Below the pieces are notes generated by a model. The model ran no database searches. It saw only the letters and a program-made list of their open reading frames with translations, and was not told the DNA's origin. A stretch of 64,000 nucleotides of DNA from Phytoseiulus persimilis (Eukaryota > Arthropoda > Arachnida > Mesostigmata > Phytoseiidae), in assembly GCA_037576195.1 (NCBI GenBank), contig CM075101.1, forward strand, positions 54,312,001-54,376,000, in the 5' to 3' direction. Below are positions 44,783 to 56,029 of this stretch, one piece after another. Within the stretch, counting starts at the first letter, position 1, and every line of letters starts with the position of its first letter. Both the position numbers and the translations under genes were made by a program.

Positions 44783-46297
44783 ATGCCACTCACAGCAGCC
44801 ACACCAGCTCAGAAAATGGAGCGCCTCGTTCACGACTTTGGACAGGACGTTTTCTCCACAGACGGAATTTCCCTGAATTGCAAAATTTGCAGAAAAACCG
44901 TCAACTGGGAGAGGAGAAGCCACGTGCAGCAACACGTTGACACCGCTATACACCGACGGAATCTGGACCGTCGGACTGACGAAGCCGCAGCCGGGGACGT
45001 ATCCATGGACTCGATTGACTTGTCTCCGAGGGAAAGTTCTTCCAACATGAACCTGTGCAGAATGCTTGTTGAAACTAACATCCCCTTGTACAAAGTGCAG
45101 CATCCATCGTTCCGCGATTGGATGAAAACGGAGTTTGATCGCGATGTGCCAGACCACACGACTCTTCGTAAAACGTATCTCGGTAAAGTATACGATGAGA
45201 CTATCTTGAAAATTCGCCGCGCGATTGGATGCAGCTGCATCTGGTTGGCTGTAGATGAGACCACGGACTCGAAAGGACAATTCGTGATCAACACCATTGT
45301 CGGCGCGCTGAAATCCACGGAAGCAACAAAACCGTTCTTGTTGGGAACAGAAGTGGTCGAGAGAACCAACCACTCGACTGTGGCGCAGGCAGTTATCGGC
45401 TCTTTGAGCATTCTCTGGCCGGAGGGTTTAGAACACAACAGAGTGATGCTGCTGGTTACTGATGCCGCGGCATACATGAAGAAAGCTGGGGGAACCTTGA
45501 AAGTCATCTTTCCACGGATGATTCACGTGACATGTTTAGCCCACGCATTGCATCGCGTCTGTGACGAAATACGGTGCCAGTTCCCGAATGTCGATCAATT
45601 GATAGCGAATGTCAAGAGAGTGTTCCTGAAAGCGCCATCAAGAGTTTCCGTACTCCGACAAACTGCCCCCTCCCTCCCGACTCCGCCGGAGCCCGTCTTG
45701 ACTCGATGGGGTACATGGCTACGAGCAGCCATCTACTATGCTGAGAGGGGGAACCGGGCGTGGGTTTCACCAGACGATGTCCAGCGCGTTGTGAACCAAC
45801 TTGATGCCAATGAGGCGGCAACGATTCGGAGATCACAAGAGCTGCTGCTCGACCCCAATCTCAAGCCTCAGTTGGCTTATATTGCCGCGAACTATGCTCG
45901 ACTCTCTTCTTATATCGAGCAGCTCGAATGCGCCTCGCAAAAACTGTCAACTACCCTCGGAATCCTGGAAAATGCCCGCAGTTGTGTCGATACCGCAGAA
46001 GGGCGACAAGGAGCTCTGATAAAGGAGAAGTTCCAGAGAGTCTTGACACAGAACCCCGGTTTCGAGACTATGGTGCTCATTAGCAGGACACTCGAAGGTG
46101 AAGATGTCGGCGATCAAGTTCCGGGATACACGCCTGCAGAACTGGCGTCTTTCAACTTCGCTCCCATGGTGAGCGTGGATGTGGAGCGATCCTCCTCCCA
46201 ATACAAAGTACTACTATCGGATCGGAGACACTCCCTCACGCCTTCGAACGCGAAGTTTCACCCAATTCCGATGTGCAATTTCACTACATCCGAGTGA
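44783..46297 (+). CDS. hAT family transposase
   Basis: The protein would catalyse cut-and-paste transposition of the element. From the ATG at 44,783 it has 504 residues without a stop (a GTG 12 codons upstream is also in frame). It has an N-terminal BED-type zinc finger (C33, C36, His near 51 and 57). The RNase H-like core follows: W-L-A-V-D-E-T-T-D with the first Asp, L-V-T-D-A-A-A-Y-M with the second, and a C-L-A-H-A-L-H-R block matching the C-x-A-H-x-L of hAT. The C-terminal dimerisation region is V-S-V-D-V-E-R-S-S-S-Q-Y-K. Family members are often 500-700 residues, so this is slightly short but appears complete. It is the only transposon gene in the window without damage. Confidence 0.88.
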   Translation: MPLTAATPAQKMERLVHDFGQDVFSTDGISLNCKICRKTVNWERRSHVQQHVDTAIHRRNLDRRTDEAAAGDVSMDSIDLSPRESSSNMNLCRMLVETNIPLYKVQHPSFRDWMKTEFDRDVPDHTTLRKTYLGKVYDETILKIRRAIGCSCIWLAVDETTDSKGQFVINTIVGALKSTEATKPFLLGTEVVERTNHSTVAQAVIGSLSILWPEGLEHNRVMLLVTDAAAYMKKAGGTLKVIFPRMIHVTCLAHALHRVCDEIRCQFPNVDQLIANVKRVFLKAPSRVSVLRQTAPSLPTPPEPVLTRWGTWLRAAIYYAERGNRAWVSPDDVQRVVNQLDANEAATIRRSQELLLDPNLKPQLAYIAANYARLSSYIEQLECASQKLSTTLGILENARSCVDTAEGRQGALIKEKFQRVLTQNPGFETMVLISRTLEGEDVGDQVPGYTPAELASFNFAPMVSVDVERSSSQYKVLLSDRRHSLTPSNAKFHPIPMCNFTTSE

Positions 46298-46395
46298 CAA
46301 TGTTCGTGTCTCATAATGTTTGCCAGCTATCATTGGTTTTTGGCAGTTTTTTTCTGCCGTGATTCCTTATTCTGCCCAGAATCGCCCATCCCGCT

Positions 46396-46540
46396 GTGCC
46401 AATTCTGCCAATAAATGCCTATTCCGCCTATGAATGCCTATTTTGCCTTTAAATGCCTATTTTGCCTATAAATGTCTATTTTGCCTATAAATGCCTATTT
46501 TGCCTATAGATGCCTTTTTCGCCTGAACTTCCGAGCTCTA
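46396..46540 (+). repeat. hAT right TIR and subterminal repeats
   Basis: Alternating TGCCTAT(T)TTGCC and AAATGCC units precede the right TIR. They mirror the left end in inverted orientation. Confidence 0.8.
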
Positions 46541-46548
46541 CTCATAAC

Positions 46549-47826
46549 TAACGAGCACATCAAGGGAGCACTGTTCCTGGCCCCATGCTGGCGGGTGCTA
46601 TACAACGAGTGTTCAAAGACGGGATGTCTGACGAAGAAATGCGTGGACTCGCTGCTGATCGTCTTACCGAAAGGTAAAGGAGACACTACGAAGCCTGAGT
46701 CCTGGAGAGGAATTGCTAAGAAGAACACCGGCTACAAGCTTCTGGCGAGAATCATCACCTCTCGACTAAGTGGGGCTCTCGAGGCGCTGAGGGTCATCCC
46801 GGATGAACAAGACGGCTATCGTAGAGACAGATCCACGAGTACAGTCTGCCGGATACTGCTTGACGACATCCAAACGACTCTCGCGGAGCCCGGTCAGTTC
46901 CTGTACGTGGTTTTCGTAGATCACCGTGAGGCTCCCGACTCAGCAGTGCTCGAAATACTGGCGCAGCTAGGAGTTCCGAACAATATGCTCAACCTGCTGC
47001 CCTCGATGCTCCGAGCGAATAGCGTCACGATCGACGACGGAATCGTCCGAGCACGAGGCGTTCCAGCAGACAACTGGTCTGGCACAGGGCGACTCGCTGA
47101 GTTCTCTGTTGTTTTCGACTCTGTTGAAAGATCTTCCGCCCGGTTTACTTCAGGGCAGCAAACAGATCAAATTACTCTCATATGCGGACGACATGGTCAT
47201 ATACAGCAGGAAACGTCTCCTCGCCCAGGAGGCATTGTGTCGGCTGAACTCCTTGTCAAAGAAGCTGGGACTGACAATCAACACGGCAAATACGGAGGCG
47301 ATGAAGTGCCGCCGGGGCGGCATAGCATCGAAAGACGTTCTGACCATAAGTGGAAGCAGGCTCAAGTTCGTGAACAGCTTCCGGTACCTCGGAATTACCA
47401 TCCCCCACAGCGGTACCTCGTTCGGGGCACACGTCGCGGATCGCTGCAACAAGGCGATCGTGGCGATGCACTCGATCGAAACCCCACAACTGTTGTCGTT
47501 GGCCACGGCCATGCGTCTCTTCGACATCAAAATCGCCCCGGTGGCCGACCACAAGAGACCTCGAGACGCCGGAAAAGCTGAAAGCCGCCTATTTCAAGAA
47601 AGTGCTTGGGCTTCACCCTTCAACCAGGAACCGATACGTGTATCTCCTCGCAAGCGCCGCCACCTTCGTAGAAGATATTGTGAAGCGTCATAGATTACAA
47701 GAGACGACGGCCTATCGGGCGTGCCGGACAGGATGGGAATAGAAGCTAGCCGACGTCGACCCGAACTTCTTCGGGACGGAAGCAATGCGGAGTGATGGCT
47801 GGGAAGGACCAGGCAGAACGAACTAA
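46549..47826 (+). pseudogene. LINE B ORF2 reverse transcriptase
   Basis: After the target duplication the frame reads H-I-K-G-A-L-F-L-A-P-C-W, L-L-I-V-L-P-K-G-K-G-D, S-W-R-G-I, D-E-Q-D-G-Y-R-R-D-R-S-T and V-F-V-D-H-R-E-A. The Asp/Phe of the usual D-x-x-K-A-F-D are altered. A frameshift near 47,095 leads to L-L-S-Y-A-D-D-M-V-I-Y (catalytic Y-A-D-D) and F-R-Y-L-G-I. A second frameshift near 47,550 leads to K-L-K-A-A-Y-F-K-K-V-L-G-L-H. The frame ends at 47,826 with G-W-E-G-P-G-R-T-N. The same C-terminal block occurs in LINE E, so both belong to one family. Confidence 0.82.
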
Positions 47827-47850
47827 TTAATTAACGAATTAATTTATATC

Positions 47851-48394
47851 AGAATTGGATCTGAACCATCTTAAGACGCAAGCCTACCTCCCGCAACGGG
47901 ATTTGTGAGGCGATAGGGAGTGTTACTGAAGCAATACCGAAAGGTGATCCCGGGCCACTCCTGAGGGCTGGCTGAGAGGTTCAACCGGAAAACAGAGGCA
48001 GAACGAGCCGGCATGTTGTCACGCGTTTTGCGGTACATGGGTACCACCATGTTCTGTGTATGACATCGGGTTTTCATAAGGCGACTCGTGATTGCATTTG
48101 TGGGAGTTGCCTCAAGAACTGTACCAAATATCATGCGAGCGAGTGTCCAGGGGTGGTCACGATCATCATGCTCCAGAGATGTGACGGAAAAAAGGGGACT
48201 TCACTTTGATTTGACTCTATACCCACTGTTTGTATATGGGGTGCTCGTATATAACAAGAGTGTACGAAGAGGACATGCGTCCAGCGGCGAGTTTTATACT
48301 AATATCTAGATAGGACATTACTCGACTTGAGTGAAATAATAAATTTTCTTCGAATAATATTTCTGAATCTGAATTCCGAACTGCATAAGACACG
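47851..48394. other. Unassigned spacer
   Basis: No recognisable coding sequence or repeat between LINE B and the gypsy fragment. Confidence 0.45.
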
Positions 48395-48843
48395 GCAGCT
48401 TCAAGGCTCGCCCACAAAGTAGATTGTGTAATACTGCGCCAAGAACTGGAATCGGTACAGTGCATTGACGAGTCCTGAATTGTAGAGTTGCCGAGGAATA
48501 ACCACGCTACGCAACTCGTTACCGTCGGCTTGCGTACGAAAATCTTGGTTTGGTATCAGCTTGGGTGAACCCAAGCTTCTTTAGAGATCGTGGAAACATC
48601 CGCGCTAGAATCTTCTCCGAAAGGAATCAGGTGTCCGTTCACCTGTATCTCGAAGTATGTCCGACACTCCGCCAGCTCTTGAGCAGAGAGCACGGAAGCG
48701 AGCTGCGCCGGATTACTCTGAACTCTGTTGCTCGACCAGCACACCTTGGCCACCTCGACTTCGGCAGATTTTGCACATCTCGTTGTAGAATTCGCAGTCT
48801 TTACAACGATGATTCTACAACATGATCCTTTCGCTAGTCTCAA
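48395..48843 (-). pseudogene. Gypsy gag knuckle / protease fragment
   Basis: On the minus strand a Cys-rich stretch (C-K-D-C, M-C-K-I-C in an alternative frame, then V-A-K-V-C) precedes T-Y-F-E-I-Q-V-N-G-H and S-A-D-V-S-T-I-S-K-E-A-W. That last block is the flap region after the protease active site: gypsy proteases have D-T-G-A-D-V-S-x-I-S, here E-D-S-S-A-D-V-S. A frameshift at about 48,560 leads to L-G-S-P-K-L-I-P, the usual continuation. The catalytic Asp-Thr-Gly is destroyed, and no RT follows. Confidence 0.68.
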
Positions 48844-49275
48844 CGCCGAAAACGTGGGAGAAGAACGCCTCGGAGACCTTGTGGCTTCCGAACCGACTTC
48901 AACCCGGACCTACTGGGCTCCTGGGCCAGTTCTTCAGCATCCCCATCGATAGCCGCAGTTGAGGGTCTAGCGCACTTTGAAGGTCTCAAAGGCCTTTCAG
49001 AGAAACTCGACGATGACACGATCCTGACCCGACACGACTGCCTGCTTCTCACGGGAACGTTTCTGTGAGAAGAAACTGTCCTTGAAGACTATATGGGATA
49101 CCACATGCTTGCGAAAGAATCGGAGCTAGGTGGAAGACCCATCGGATGTGTCCCAATTTACGTCAAGAAATAGTTGACACAATTCACGGTGAAGGGAAGG
49201 AGTAGGAACCAGACTATTATTGAAAACGATGACCATGAAATTGCTCTTTTCTCCATTTAATCGCTATCGGGAGCG

Positions 49276-49689
49276 GTGGACGTCGCAGACTTTGTCGGTG
49301 AGCTGGTGATTAACATTGACCACTCCAAACGAGTGTTAGTGGCTGGTGACTTCAATTCGAGAGTAGACTCAGCGGCGGTGGACAAGAAAGGAAGCAAGCT
49401 CTGCAAGACCATGAAGACAGCGGCATTGTACATGCTCAACGAACCAGAAGACTCCACATACATCAGCCATAGGGTACGGAATACCATAGACCTCTACTTC
49501 ACGAACGACGTGATAGAAGGAGCGGATATCGAAGTCCTGAACATTCCCACAAGAAAGCACCTGCCAGTTCGCTTTGATCTCATACCGAAACACGCCACAG
49601 AAAGGCAGATGATGCGAACAGAGGACAAATTCGCCCGTCGAGTTGACATGTTAGCACTCGAGCGAATCGCAAGCAAAGGATACTCCTGA
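49276..49689 (+). pseudogene. LINE C endonuclease segment
   Basis: The longest open part of the endonuclease carries L-V-A-G-D-F-N-S-R-V (catalytic Asp and Asn) and I-S-H-R-V-R-N-T-I-D-L. The N-terminal third lies upstream at 48,950-49,260 in frames broken by TGA at about 49,064, TAG at about 49,171 and a further stop at about 49,258. The downstream part before the linker is shifted. Confidence 0.75.
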
Positions 49690-50034
49690 CGGCATGGACG
49701 GAAGATGATGAAGATGTCAATGCGGCCGACACGTGTCTCACGACCGGCCTATCGAAAGCGCTCCAGAAGAGACAACCTTACAAAAAGAAGAAATGTTGGT
49801 TCACCAAAGAGTGTGAGCAACATCTGAACAGAGTGAGAGTCTGCTTGCGAGAGGCGCGCACCGGCTCGGGCGATGCAATGGACGAATATCGACAACTGAG
49901 ACGCCGATATTCCAGAGCCACCGAAGACATCAAACAACGGTGTACACTGGAAGATGAAGAGAAGGTAGTCAGAGCCGCACAGCAGCAAGAATACCACTAT
50001 ATCAAGAGGAGCAGATCTAGGCCTACATGCAACG

Positions 50035-50932
50035 ATGTTCTTGTTAGACGCAACGGCTCCCCCACCGGCAGCACAAGTCGAACTGCCGCTCATATTCGAT
50101 GAATGGCTCATCAATTCTCAGTGGTCAATAGAAGAGATACAAGGCATCCTGGAGACACCCCCAAACGGAAAGAGCGCAGGACCAGATGGCTCCAGATGTT
50201 ACGAAGACTGGAGGGAATCTGAGCGCCATACGATGGAACGTATCACGAGGCTCTTCAACATAGTCATGAGGACCGGGAGAATCCAAGACTCATGGCACAA
50301 GGCGGAACTCACGCTATTCTCAAGGGTAAACTGGGAGACCCTAGGGACAAAATGGTCCTATACAGAGGAATCGCGAATAAACCAACGGTCAAAAAAGAGT
50401 TCTTCAAAGGAGTCATCAGACGCACAGAATACCTCATGTGGAATTACCAGCCGCCGGAATGGTTCGGGTTCAGACGGGGCGTCGGCACACAGGACGCCAT
50501 TCATGTGGTCATGTGTGAGATTGAACGCAGCTCGAACAGCCCTGGAGGACAGACGTTCGCGGTATTGATTGATTGTCAGAGAGCGTTCGATTTGGCCCCT
50601 CTTCAAGGAATGATAAACGCATTCGGAAGAGCCGAAGTTAACGGACAAATTATCAGGGTGATAGAAAGCTTCTGCAACCAAGACTAACAGTGGATGTTGG
50701 CGGAGGAGTGACAGTTGATATCGTACAGAACAGGGGCACGCCGCGGGGGGACTCATTGAGCTGCACGGGATTCTCTTTGCTGCCAGCAGACCTCCCACGG
50801 AAGATAGAGGACGAATTCAGGACGAGAACGATCGCGATGTACGCCGATGATATCCTGATTATGCATAAGAACCGGAACCAACCGCAGAGCATGTTAGAGA
50901 TTGTCGGAGTCCACCTTCGAATCTGCGATTGA
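50035..50932 (+). pseudogene. LINE C reverse transcriptase segment
   Basis: Frames at 50,035-50,300, 50,292-50,687 and 50,690-50,932 together cover RT blocks 1-5, including V-L-I-D-C-Q-R-A-F-D and Y-A-D-D. The two junctions are a frameshift near 50,295 and a stop with shift at 50,687. The finger region has lost several residues. Confidence 0.75.
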
Positions 50933-51360
50933 ATTCAGAGAAGACGATGGTCATGAAGCTGAGAAAGGGGGCATCTAAGCAAGCGAGATCGCATCTCATG
51001 AAAAGGAAGACCACTCGAGTTCGTGACAAGCACAAAGTACGTAGGCATCCGACTGCTGTTGGAAATAACCCACTGAGGTCAGTCGGTGGACACGATCTGG
51101 AAGTACGCTGTGAGTCTGGAAGATCACGGCAAGGAATTATGAGACAGAGATTCGGTATTAGAATCATGTAGCTCTCCGAGCAGCTCTTTATTCAGGGTTT
51201 ATATATCAGTGTGGAAAGCTGCACCCTGCCATCGTCGGTATCTCATTGAGAAAGGTTGGAAGGAACGCCCTTGCATCCCAGACCATCAGTGTCTCAGACT
51301 AATTACAGCCGCCCCGAAATATGGCTGTATTTCAACATTCTCCCTTCGATGGAATACGTC

Positions 51361-52850
51361 TGGATTATCTTTCCCCTCTCACTGATGGATAACTCAGCTT
51401 CCCTATTTCTTATCTAGACTTCACTGGCATGCAGTCCACAGAGCTGATTGTAGTTCGATGATTTTGAACTGGTCCACATTGTATCTCTAACGCAACTTCC
51501 GCGTGAGATACTGTATCTTATAGTGAGTCATATTAGATAATGCTTGAACAGGGCTTTCGCTTCCCCCCCCCCCCCTCCTGTTCAATCACTCATTGCCATA
51601 CACCTCCAGAACGTTGTTCGGAATGATCATCTTGGGAACTCTCTAACAGAATGAAGCTCTCAAGGTGGATCCTCATGATCCTTCCCGAGGATCTCGATCA
51701 CGTCTGCTTGGTGACGGGACAGGAGATATCCTCTGGCAATGTATGTTAGGTCTTTCTTCATCATCGATGAAGAGTTGTTCCAAATCGGGACAGAAACGTC
51801 CTCTCGAACGACTTCGTCGTGTTTCGTTTCCATCTCTGATGCGATGATGTGCTCATAAGCGAGCATTCCACTTTCTGCTCTGGGAGTGTAGCTTGGATCC
51901 TCGATCAATCTCTCACAAACGCCAAGAATGAGGTCCTTGTTTCCGCGTAACCCCATCGCGACTGATAGAAAGGAAGATTTTGGAACGTTGTTATGTACAA
52001 TACCATAGCGCAGAGGAGATTGTCTATCTCAGATCAATCCTCTTATTTTCGAAACTGTGCCTGTTGCACCATCATGGTAAGCGCGGATCAATCGCTTGAA
52101 TTCGTTCTTCTTCGTTCCTTTGGTATCAACCAGTAAAATCATCGAAGTGTGATTTCTGAGAATTCTCCATTTTCGTGATAGATGGAGTTAGCTTGCTTCA
52201 CACAACTTGGAGATCATCGAGTCACCTGTTCTAGTGAGCTTTCACTGATCTCACATACTGGCTTCTCTCCTTACTGGAATCGATTGAGTGAAAGTTCGAC
52301 AGCCGAAGCGTTGGTTTCTCTACTCCGGGCATACACTTTGTGATGCCACAGGATTCCATTAGAATGCTTTGTCACGATCAGCCACTTCAAGGCGTTAGAC
52401 CGTGAAACTTCACAACCGTTGGTTCAGAGTTGATGTTTATGCATTGATTTTGTTCGATAGAATTCAGCCAAGTGCGACTCTTGTTTAGACAGCAAACCGA
52501 GAAGCAACGATAATTCGTAGCTTTTGAATGAACCACGAAAGCTGTGATCGCGATAAGTCAACCCTTTCCGTGTTCGTCGCAGAACACTCTGGTCAGCGAA
52601 CATGCTATGTTCATCTTTCATTTTGGAGCTTTCACCGGTAACATCGGCGACAATATCGGGGATAAAATCGATACAGTCTAACACAGTCTTGAATAGACCT
52701 GTACTGAGATGATAGTCCAAACTGATACGTTAGCTCAACCATTTGGGCTTACGGTTTTCCCAAAAATGAGTCTGGCGCTCATATTGTAACCGTTCAGCAC
52801 ATTCGTCCTCTGCACTTGAACGTCTCCGATATCTGTGGGGGCTGTTAACG
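51361..52850. other. Unassigned region with poly-C and inverted repeat
   Basis: No gene is recognised. Two minus frames (51,956-51,660 and 52,720-52,424) have protein-like composition but no known motif. A 13-C run (51,563-51,575) is enclosed by the 9-bp inverted repeat TTGAACAGG (51,544-51,552) and CCTGTTCAA (51,577-51,585). Confidence 0.45.
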
Positions 52851-54046
52851 ATGTTTGATGAGTTCCAGACCAAGAACAAGTTTGCGAACTTGTTGGAAGC
52901 TGAGCAGGTAGGTTCCGAAATTCTCCATCTGCAATCAGCAGGTAAAGCGCATCCTGAAAGTTGCATGCGAAGGATCGTAGAAATCACTCTGAGATGCAGG
53001 TTCTTTAACAGCCACGTGGTCATTTATGCGACGGCATTGCCGAACGTGGTTGAAGGAACTCTTCCTGAAGCTAACTTCACGGCAAGAGTTTATTGCAGAT
53101 CTAAGTGATGGAGTTTGGTCGGCAGAGATCAATATGTCGGGTAGATGATCTGTACGCTATCGTGGGAACGAACACCAGGAAGGTTTGTGGGCTCATTGCG
53201 ATCGAGACACTATCCGGGTATTTTTTGTGCGGAACGGCCCAACATCCGGAAGTTCAATGGAATCCGGCACTCCTAAAAGTGATCCAACAGTAGAGAAAGT
53301 CATGGAACAGTAGAGCGGAAGCCCAACGGCGCAACGGTGTTCCTCGCGACGACAGTTCGCTCGAAATATGCAAATGATATCTCCTTCCCGTGGGATATGG
53401 AGGTCCTCGGGATCGAACCGCACTCCGGGGAAAATTTTGAAGTTCCCAACGAAGAGTTGACGGAATCTGTTCGTACAGCTACTCAGAGAAAATCCGGTGG
53501 AGAAACATCATTCATTTGCCGTTCAAACCGAACAAAGATACGTTGCGAGACAACTGCGAGCTGAGGCTGCGGCGTCTGGAGAGCTTCCTGGCTCAGTCAG
53601 GGAAGAATCAAGCGCTCTTAGTGACAGTTTATGCCGAAATCGTGGATCTGTTTGATCAGGGCTCCAAAGAGCTCACAGCAACTCCGAAACAGGAAATTAT
53701 CATCCTGCTGCTTGCGGTGATGAAAAAACAAGCTTTGGCGGAAGCCGAGATGGAAGTTAGAGTTGTAAATGATGCAAGTGCTCTGCCGAGGAATGAAGCT
53801 GGCTTGAACGACGTGTTGTATCAAGGCGAGACTCTCATCGCCGACATTTTTTCAGTCATACTCCAATTCCGGCAGCTTCCGATTGCAATCACAGCCTTCT
53901 ATGATGACGAGTTACTAGAGTTCGTGACGAAGTATTCCAACGGAGATAATAATACAAGCGCTTTATTGAACATAAAGGTATGGTATATATCACAAGCGGG
54001 TACAAATGGGGAGCATCGCGTCATGCAGTTGTATAAGTCTTTGTGA
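52851..54046 (+). pseudogene. BEL/Pao pol fragment (protease to reverse transcriptase)
   Basis: On the plus strand 53,020-53,100 reads Y-A-T-A-L-P-N-V-V-E, the BEL/Pao protease region. Then 53,105-53,290 has D-G-V-W-S-A-E-I-N in one frame and I-V-G-T-N-T-R-K-V-C-G-L-I-A-I-E-T-L-S-G in another. The long frame 53,516-54,046 has P-F-K-P-N-K-D-T-L, R-R-L-E-S-F-L and V-R-V-V-N-D-A-S-A, then G-L-N-D-V-L-Y-Q-G. BEL/Pao reverse transcriptases carry R-V-V-F-D-A-S...S-L-N-D-x-L-x-x-G at this place. It ends before the catalytic Y-x-D-D. Several stops and shifts separate the parts. Confidence 0.75.
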
Positions 54047-54330
54047 CCCGCCAAGGAAACAAACTGTTCACCTTCTCGTTTTTGGCTAAAAGCTTGGGGC
54101 GGTATATCACGGATGCCCCGGTCCTCGTCTCGACAACATCGAATAGTCTAGGTCTAAAATCATCGTTCTTCACAATCCTGTTGAACATTTCGCGATCAAT
54201 ATTTGCAAAAAGTTCATACAGGTCAATGTGCTTGATTGCGCCCCTATCCGCGTTGCACTTGTGGGCGACTCTCCTCTTGAAGCGATCAAACACGGTCTGC
54301 AGGAGCCTTTGGAGATGAATGGATCGCAGG
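54047..54330 (-). pseudogene. Probable LINE 3'-end fragment
   Basis: The minus frame reads D-D-F-R-P-R-L-F-D-V-V-E-T-R-T-G, Y-R-P-K-L-L and N-S-L-F-P-W-R-V-T-K-T-Y. This resembles the extreme C-terminus of CR1/Jockey-type ORF2 (R-x-R-T-R-x-G...S-F-x-x-R-x-x-x-x-W-N). It is separate from LINE D, which lies immediately upstream on the same strand and has its own C-terminus. Identification is by pattern only. Confidence 0.4.
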
Positions 54331-54387
54331 CGCTGAGAACGCCGGGAGCGGAGAAGAAGTTGTTGAAATCTTTTGGTAATACACGGT

Positions 54388-55998
54388 TTATTGATGGGTA
54401 CCGGGATTGATACGATCAAATCCACTAGAAAGTCTCCAGCGGAAACTATCCGATACAGTGTTGTTGCGGGCCCTCGGTATAATGAAAAGTCGCCGAGACC
54501 GAGTCTTCGCAACACGGGTAGCGAAGAAATTCCTAGTAAAATTCAGGCGCTGGATAGTGTGCGCTAGCTTGAGATCCTTATCATCGAGAAGATCATGTAT
54601 AGGAGGGAGAGAGTACGTCGGGGGAGATAGTGTATTGCGAGCAGCCCTCCTGGAGAATTTGCATTGGAAGCGCTCTAAGGCATCAACAGATCCCCTGAGC
54701 CAAGGCCGCCAGACCTCCGACCCATACAGGACAGAGGGGAGTACGAGGGACATATAGGCCCGACGATAGACTTCAGGGATTCTACAATCAAACGTTCGGA
54801 GGACAAAGTTAGCAGTTCTCCCTGCCCTCGAAATCGCATTATATGTGTGAATCTCAGGCTTAAAGTCAGAAGTGGAGTTGTCACCAAGATCCTTCACTTG
54901 AAGAACCTCCGGAACGGAGGTTGTAACCCCAAGAAGCATGTAAGAATGGCGGTCGTCGTGAAGAATGTGAATAACAGCAGATTCAGAGGAAGATATCAGA
55001 AGCTTCCAGCGCTGGGCCCAGTCACCGATATTATTCAGCGAGGGTTGGAGTGCATCCCGCGCTCCGGGCCTAGAAACATCAGCCAATATCTTGATATCGT
55101 CAGCGTAGGTGCGAAGTTGTACCGAATCAGAAATCTCATACTGAACATCATTTGAGAACAACAGAAATAACATGGGTCCGACTACGTTGCCTGGCGCAAC
55201 ACCAGATGAGCAAGCGTAACGCCTCGAGAAGCATGAGTCAATTCTGACCTGCGAAAAGCGATCAGCGAGAAAGTTCGCAAACCATCGACAGAGACGGCCA
55301 GAGAAGCCGAACGAAGGCGGCTTGGAGATGAGTAACCTATGGTTGACGACATCGAATGCCGCGCGGGAGTCAATGCAGATAACATCAGTAGTGGGCGCAT
55401 TATCATTAGAGGCCGATATCCATTGATTGTGCGTATCAACGAGCTTAAGGACAGTTGACCTGTTCGATCGGAAGCCGAATTGATAGGGATCGAAAAGATT
55501 ATGCAGTTCGCAATCCGCAACAATATGATTTGTGATAATACGCTCAAAAACCTTGCTTGCAACAGCGCTGAAAGAGATAGGTCCATAGTTACTACCATCG
55601 GTGCGCGACCCCTTGGATTTGTAAACAGGGGTGACGAACGATAACTTCCAGGCATCAGGTACAATCGATGTACGAAGGAAGAGATTGTACATTATTCCTA
55701 GAGGTTTTGCAAGTGCGAGTGCTGCTCCGGAGAAGAACAATGGCGGTAATCCATCGGGAGTGACTGTGAGTTTGGCCCCGAGAGCCCGCAAAGTATTATA
55801 GACAGTGAGTTCATCAAATTCGAGATCTTCAAGTTGCGGTACCGAATCACGCGACGGACATATCGGTGTGGGTGATGCGTCATCCGTGGTCAAGAGAGAT
55901 GCGAAGTGTTCAGCCAACAAATCGGCTCTCTGCTGGGATGAAGAGTGAATCGAGCCGTCCGGCGTTTTGAGTAGCGACACACCGGTCCCACCACCCAT
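54388..55998 (-). pseudogene. LINE D reverse transcriptase
   Basis: An open frame of 536 codons begins in the linker (A-D-L-L-A-E-H-F-A-S-L-L). RT motifs are V-T-P-D-G-L-P, F-V-T-P-V-Y-K-S-K-G, Y-G-P-I-S-F, Y-Q-F-G-F-R-S-N-R-S-T, V-I-C-I-D-S-R-A-A-F-D, G-V-A-P-G-N-V-V-G-P and catalytic Y-A-D-D-I-K-I. The thumb and C-terminal domain (A-Y-M-S-L-V-L-P-S-V-L-Y-G-S-E-V-W) run to the stop. There is no internal stop, but the upstream frame is shifted, so ORF2 is not continuous. Confidence 0.88.
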
Positions 55999-56029
55999 TC
56001 GACTCTGAGCGAAACGGAAGAAATCACGA

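Larger units (their letters stand above)
43897..46540 (+). mobile_element. hAT DNA transposon, complete
   Basis: The 2,644-bp element has imperfect 20-bp terminal inverted repeats: left TAGAGCCTGGAAGTTTAGGC, right end in reverse complement TAGAGCTCGGAAGTTCAGGC. It is flanked by an exact 8-bp duplication CTCATAAC (43,889-43,896 and 46,541-46,548), which fits the hAT pattern nTnnnnAn. Subterminal regions carry many copies of an AATAGGC motif. It encodes one uninterrupted transposase. It inserted into LINE B, so it is younger than that LINE. Confidence 0.93.
42200..47850 (+). mobile_element. CR1/Jockey-type LINE (LINE B) with esterase-like ORF1, split by hAT
   Basis: On the plus strand are ORF1 (42,315-43,347), the ORF2 endonuclease start (43,311-43,896), an inserted hAT transposon (43,897-46,540) and the ORF2 reverse transcriptase (46,549-47,826). 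The TSD shows the hAT insertion was clean, so the missing endonuclease C-terminus and linker had been deleted earlier. The A/T-rich end (TAATTAATTAACGAATTAAT, 47,824-47,845) may be the 3' terminal repeat. Frameshifts occur in ORF1 and RT. Confidence 0.8.
48950..51360 (+). mobile_element. Jockey/CR1-type LINE remnant (LINE C)
   Basis: The plus strand carries in order endonuclease (48,950-49,690), linker (49,700-50,120), reverse transcriptase (50,120-50,940) and a decayed C-terminus. Endonuclease motifs are D-C-L-L-L-T-G-T-F, L-V-A-G-D-F-N-S-R and R-N-T-I-D-L-Y-F. RT motifs are G-K-S-A-G-P-D-G, F-R-R-G-V-G-T-Q-D-A, V-L-I-D-C-Q-R-A-F-D, R-G-T-P-R-G-D-S-L-S and M-Y-A-D-D-I-L-I. At least six frameshifts or stops are needed to pass through. 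It is distinct from LINE B at the sequence level but of the same broad group. Confidence 0.78.

Noticed and set aside
44693-45507. Two long minus-strand frames over the hAT transposase
   Set aside because: They are antisense shadows of a transposase with clear motifs and have no motif of their own.
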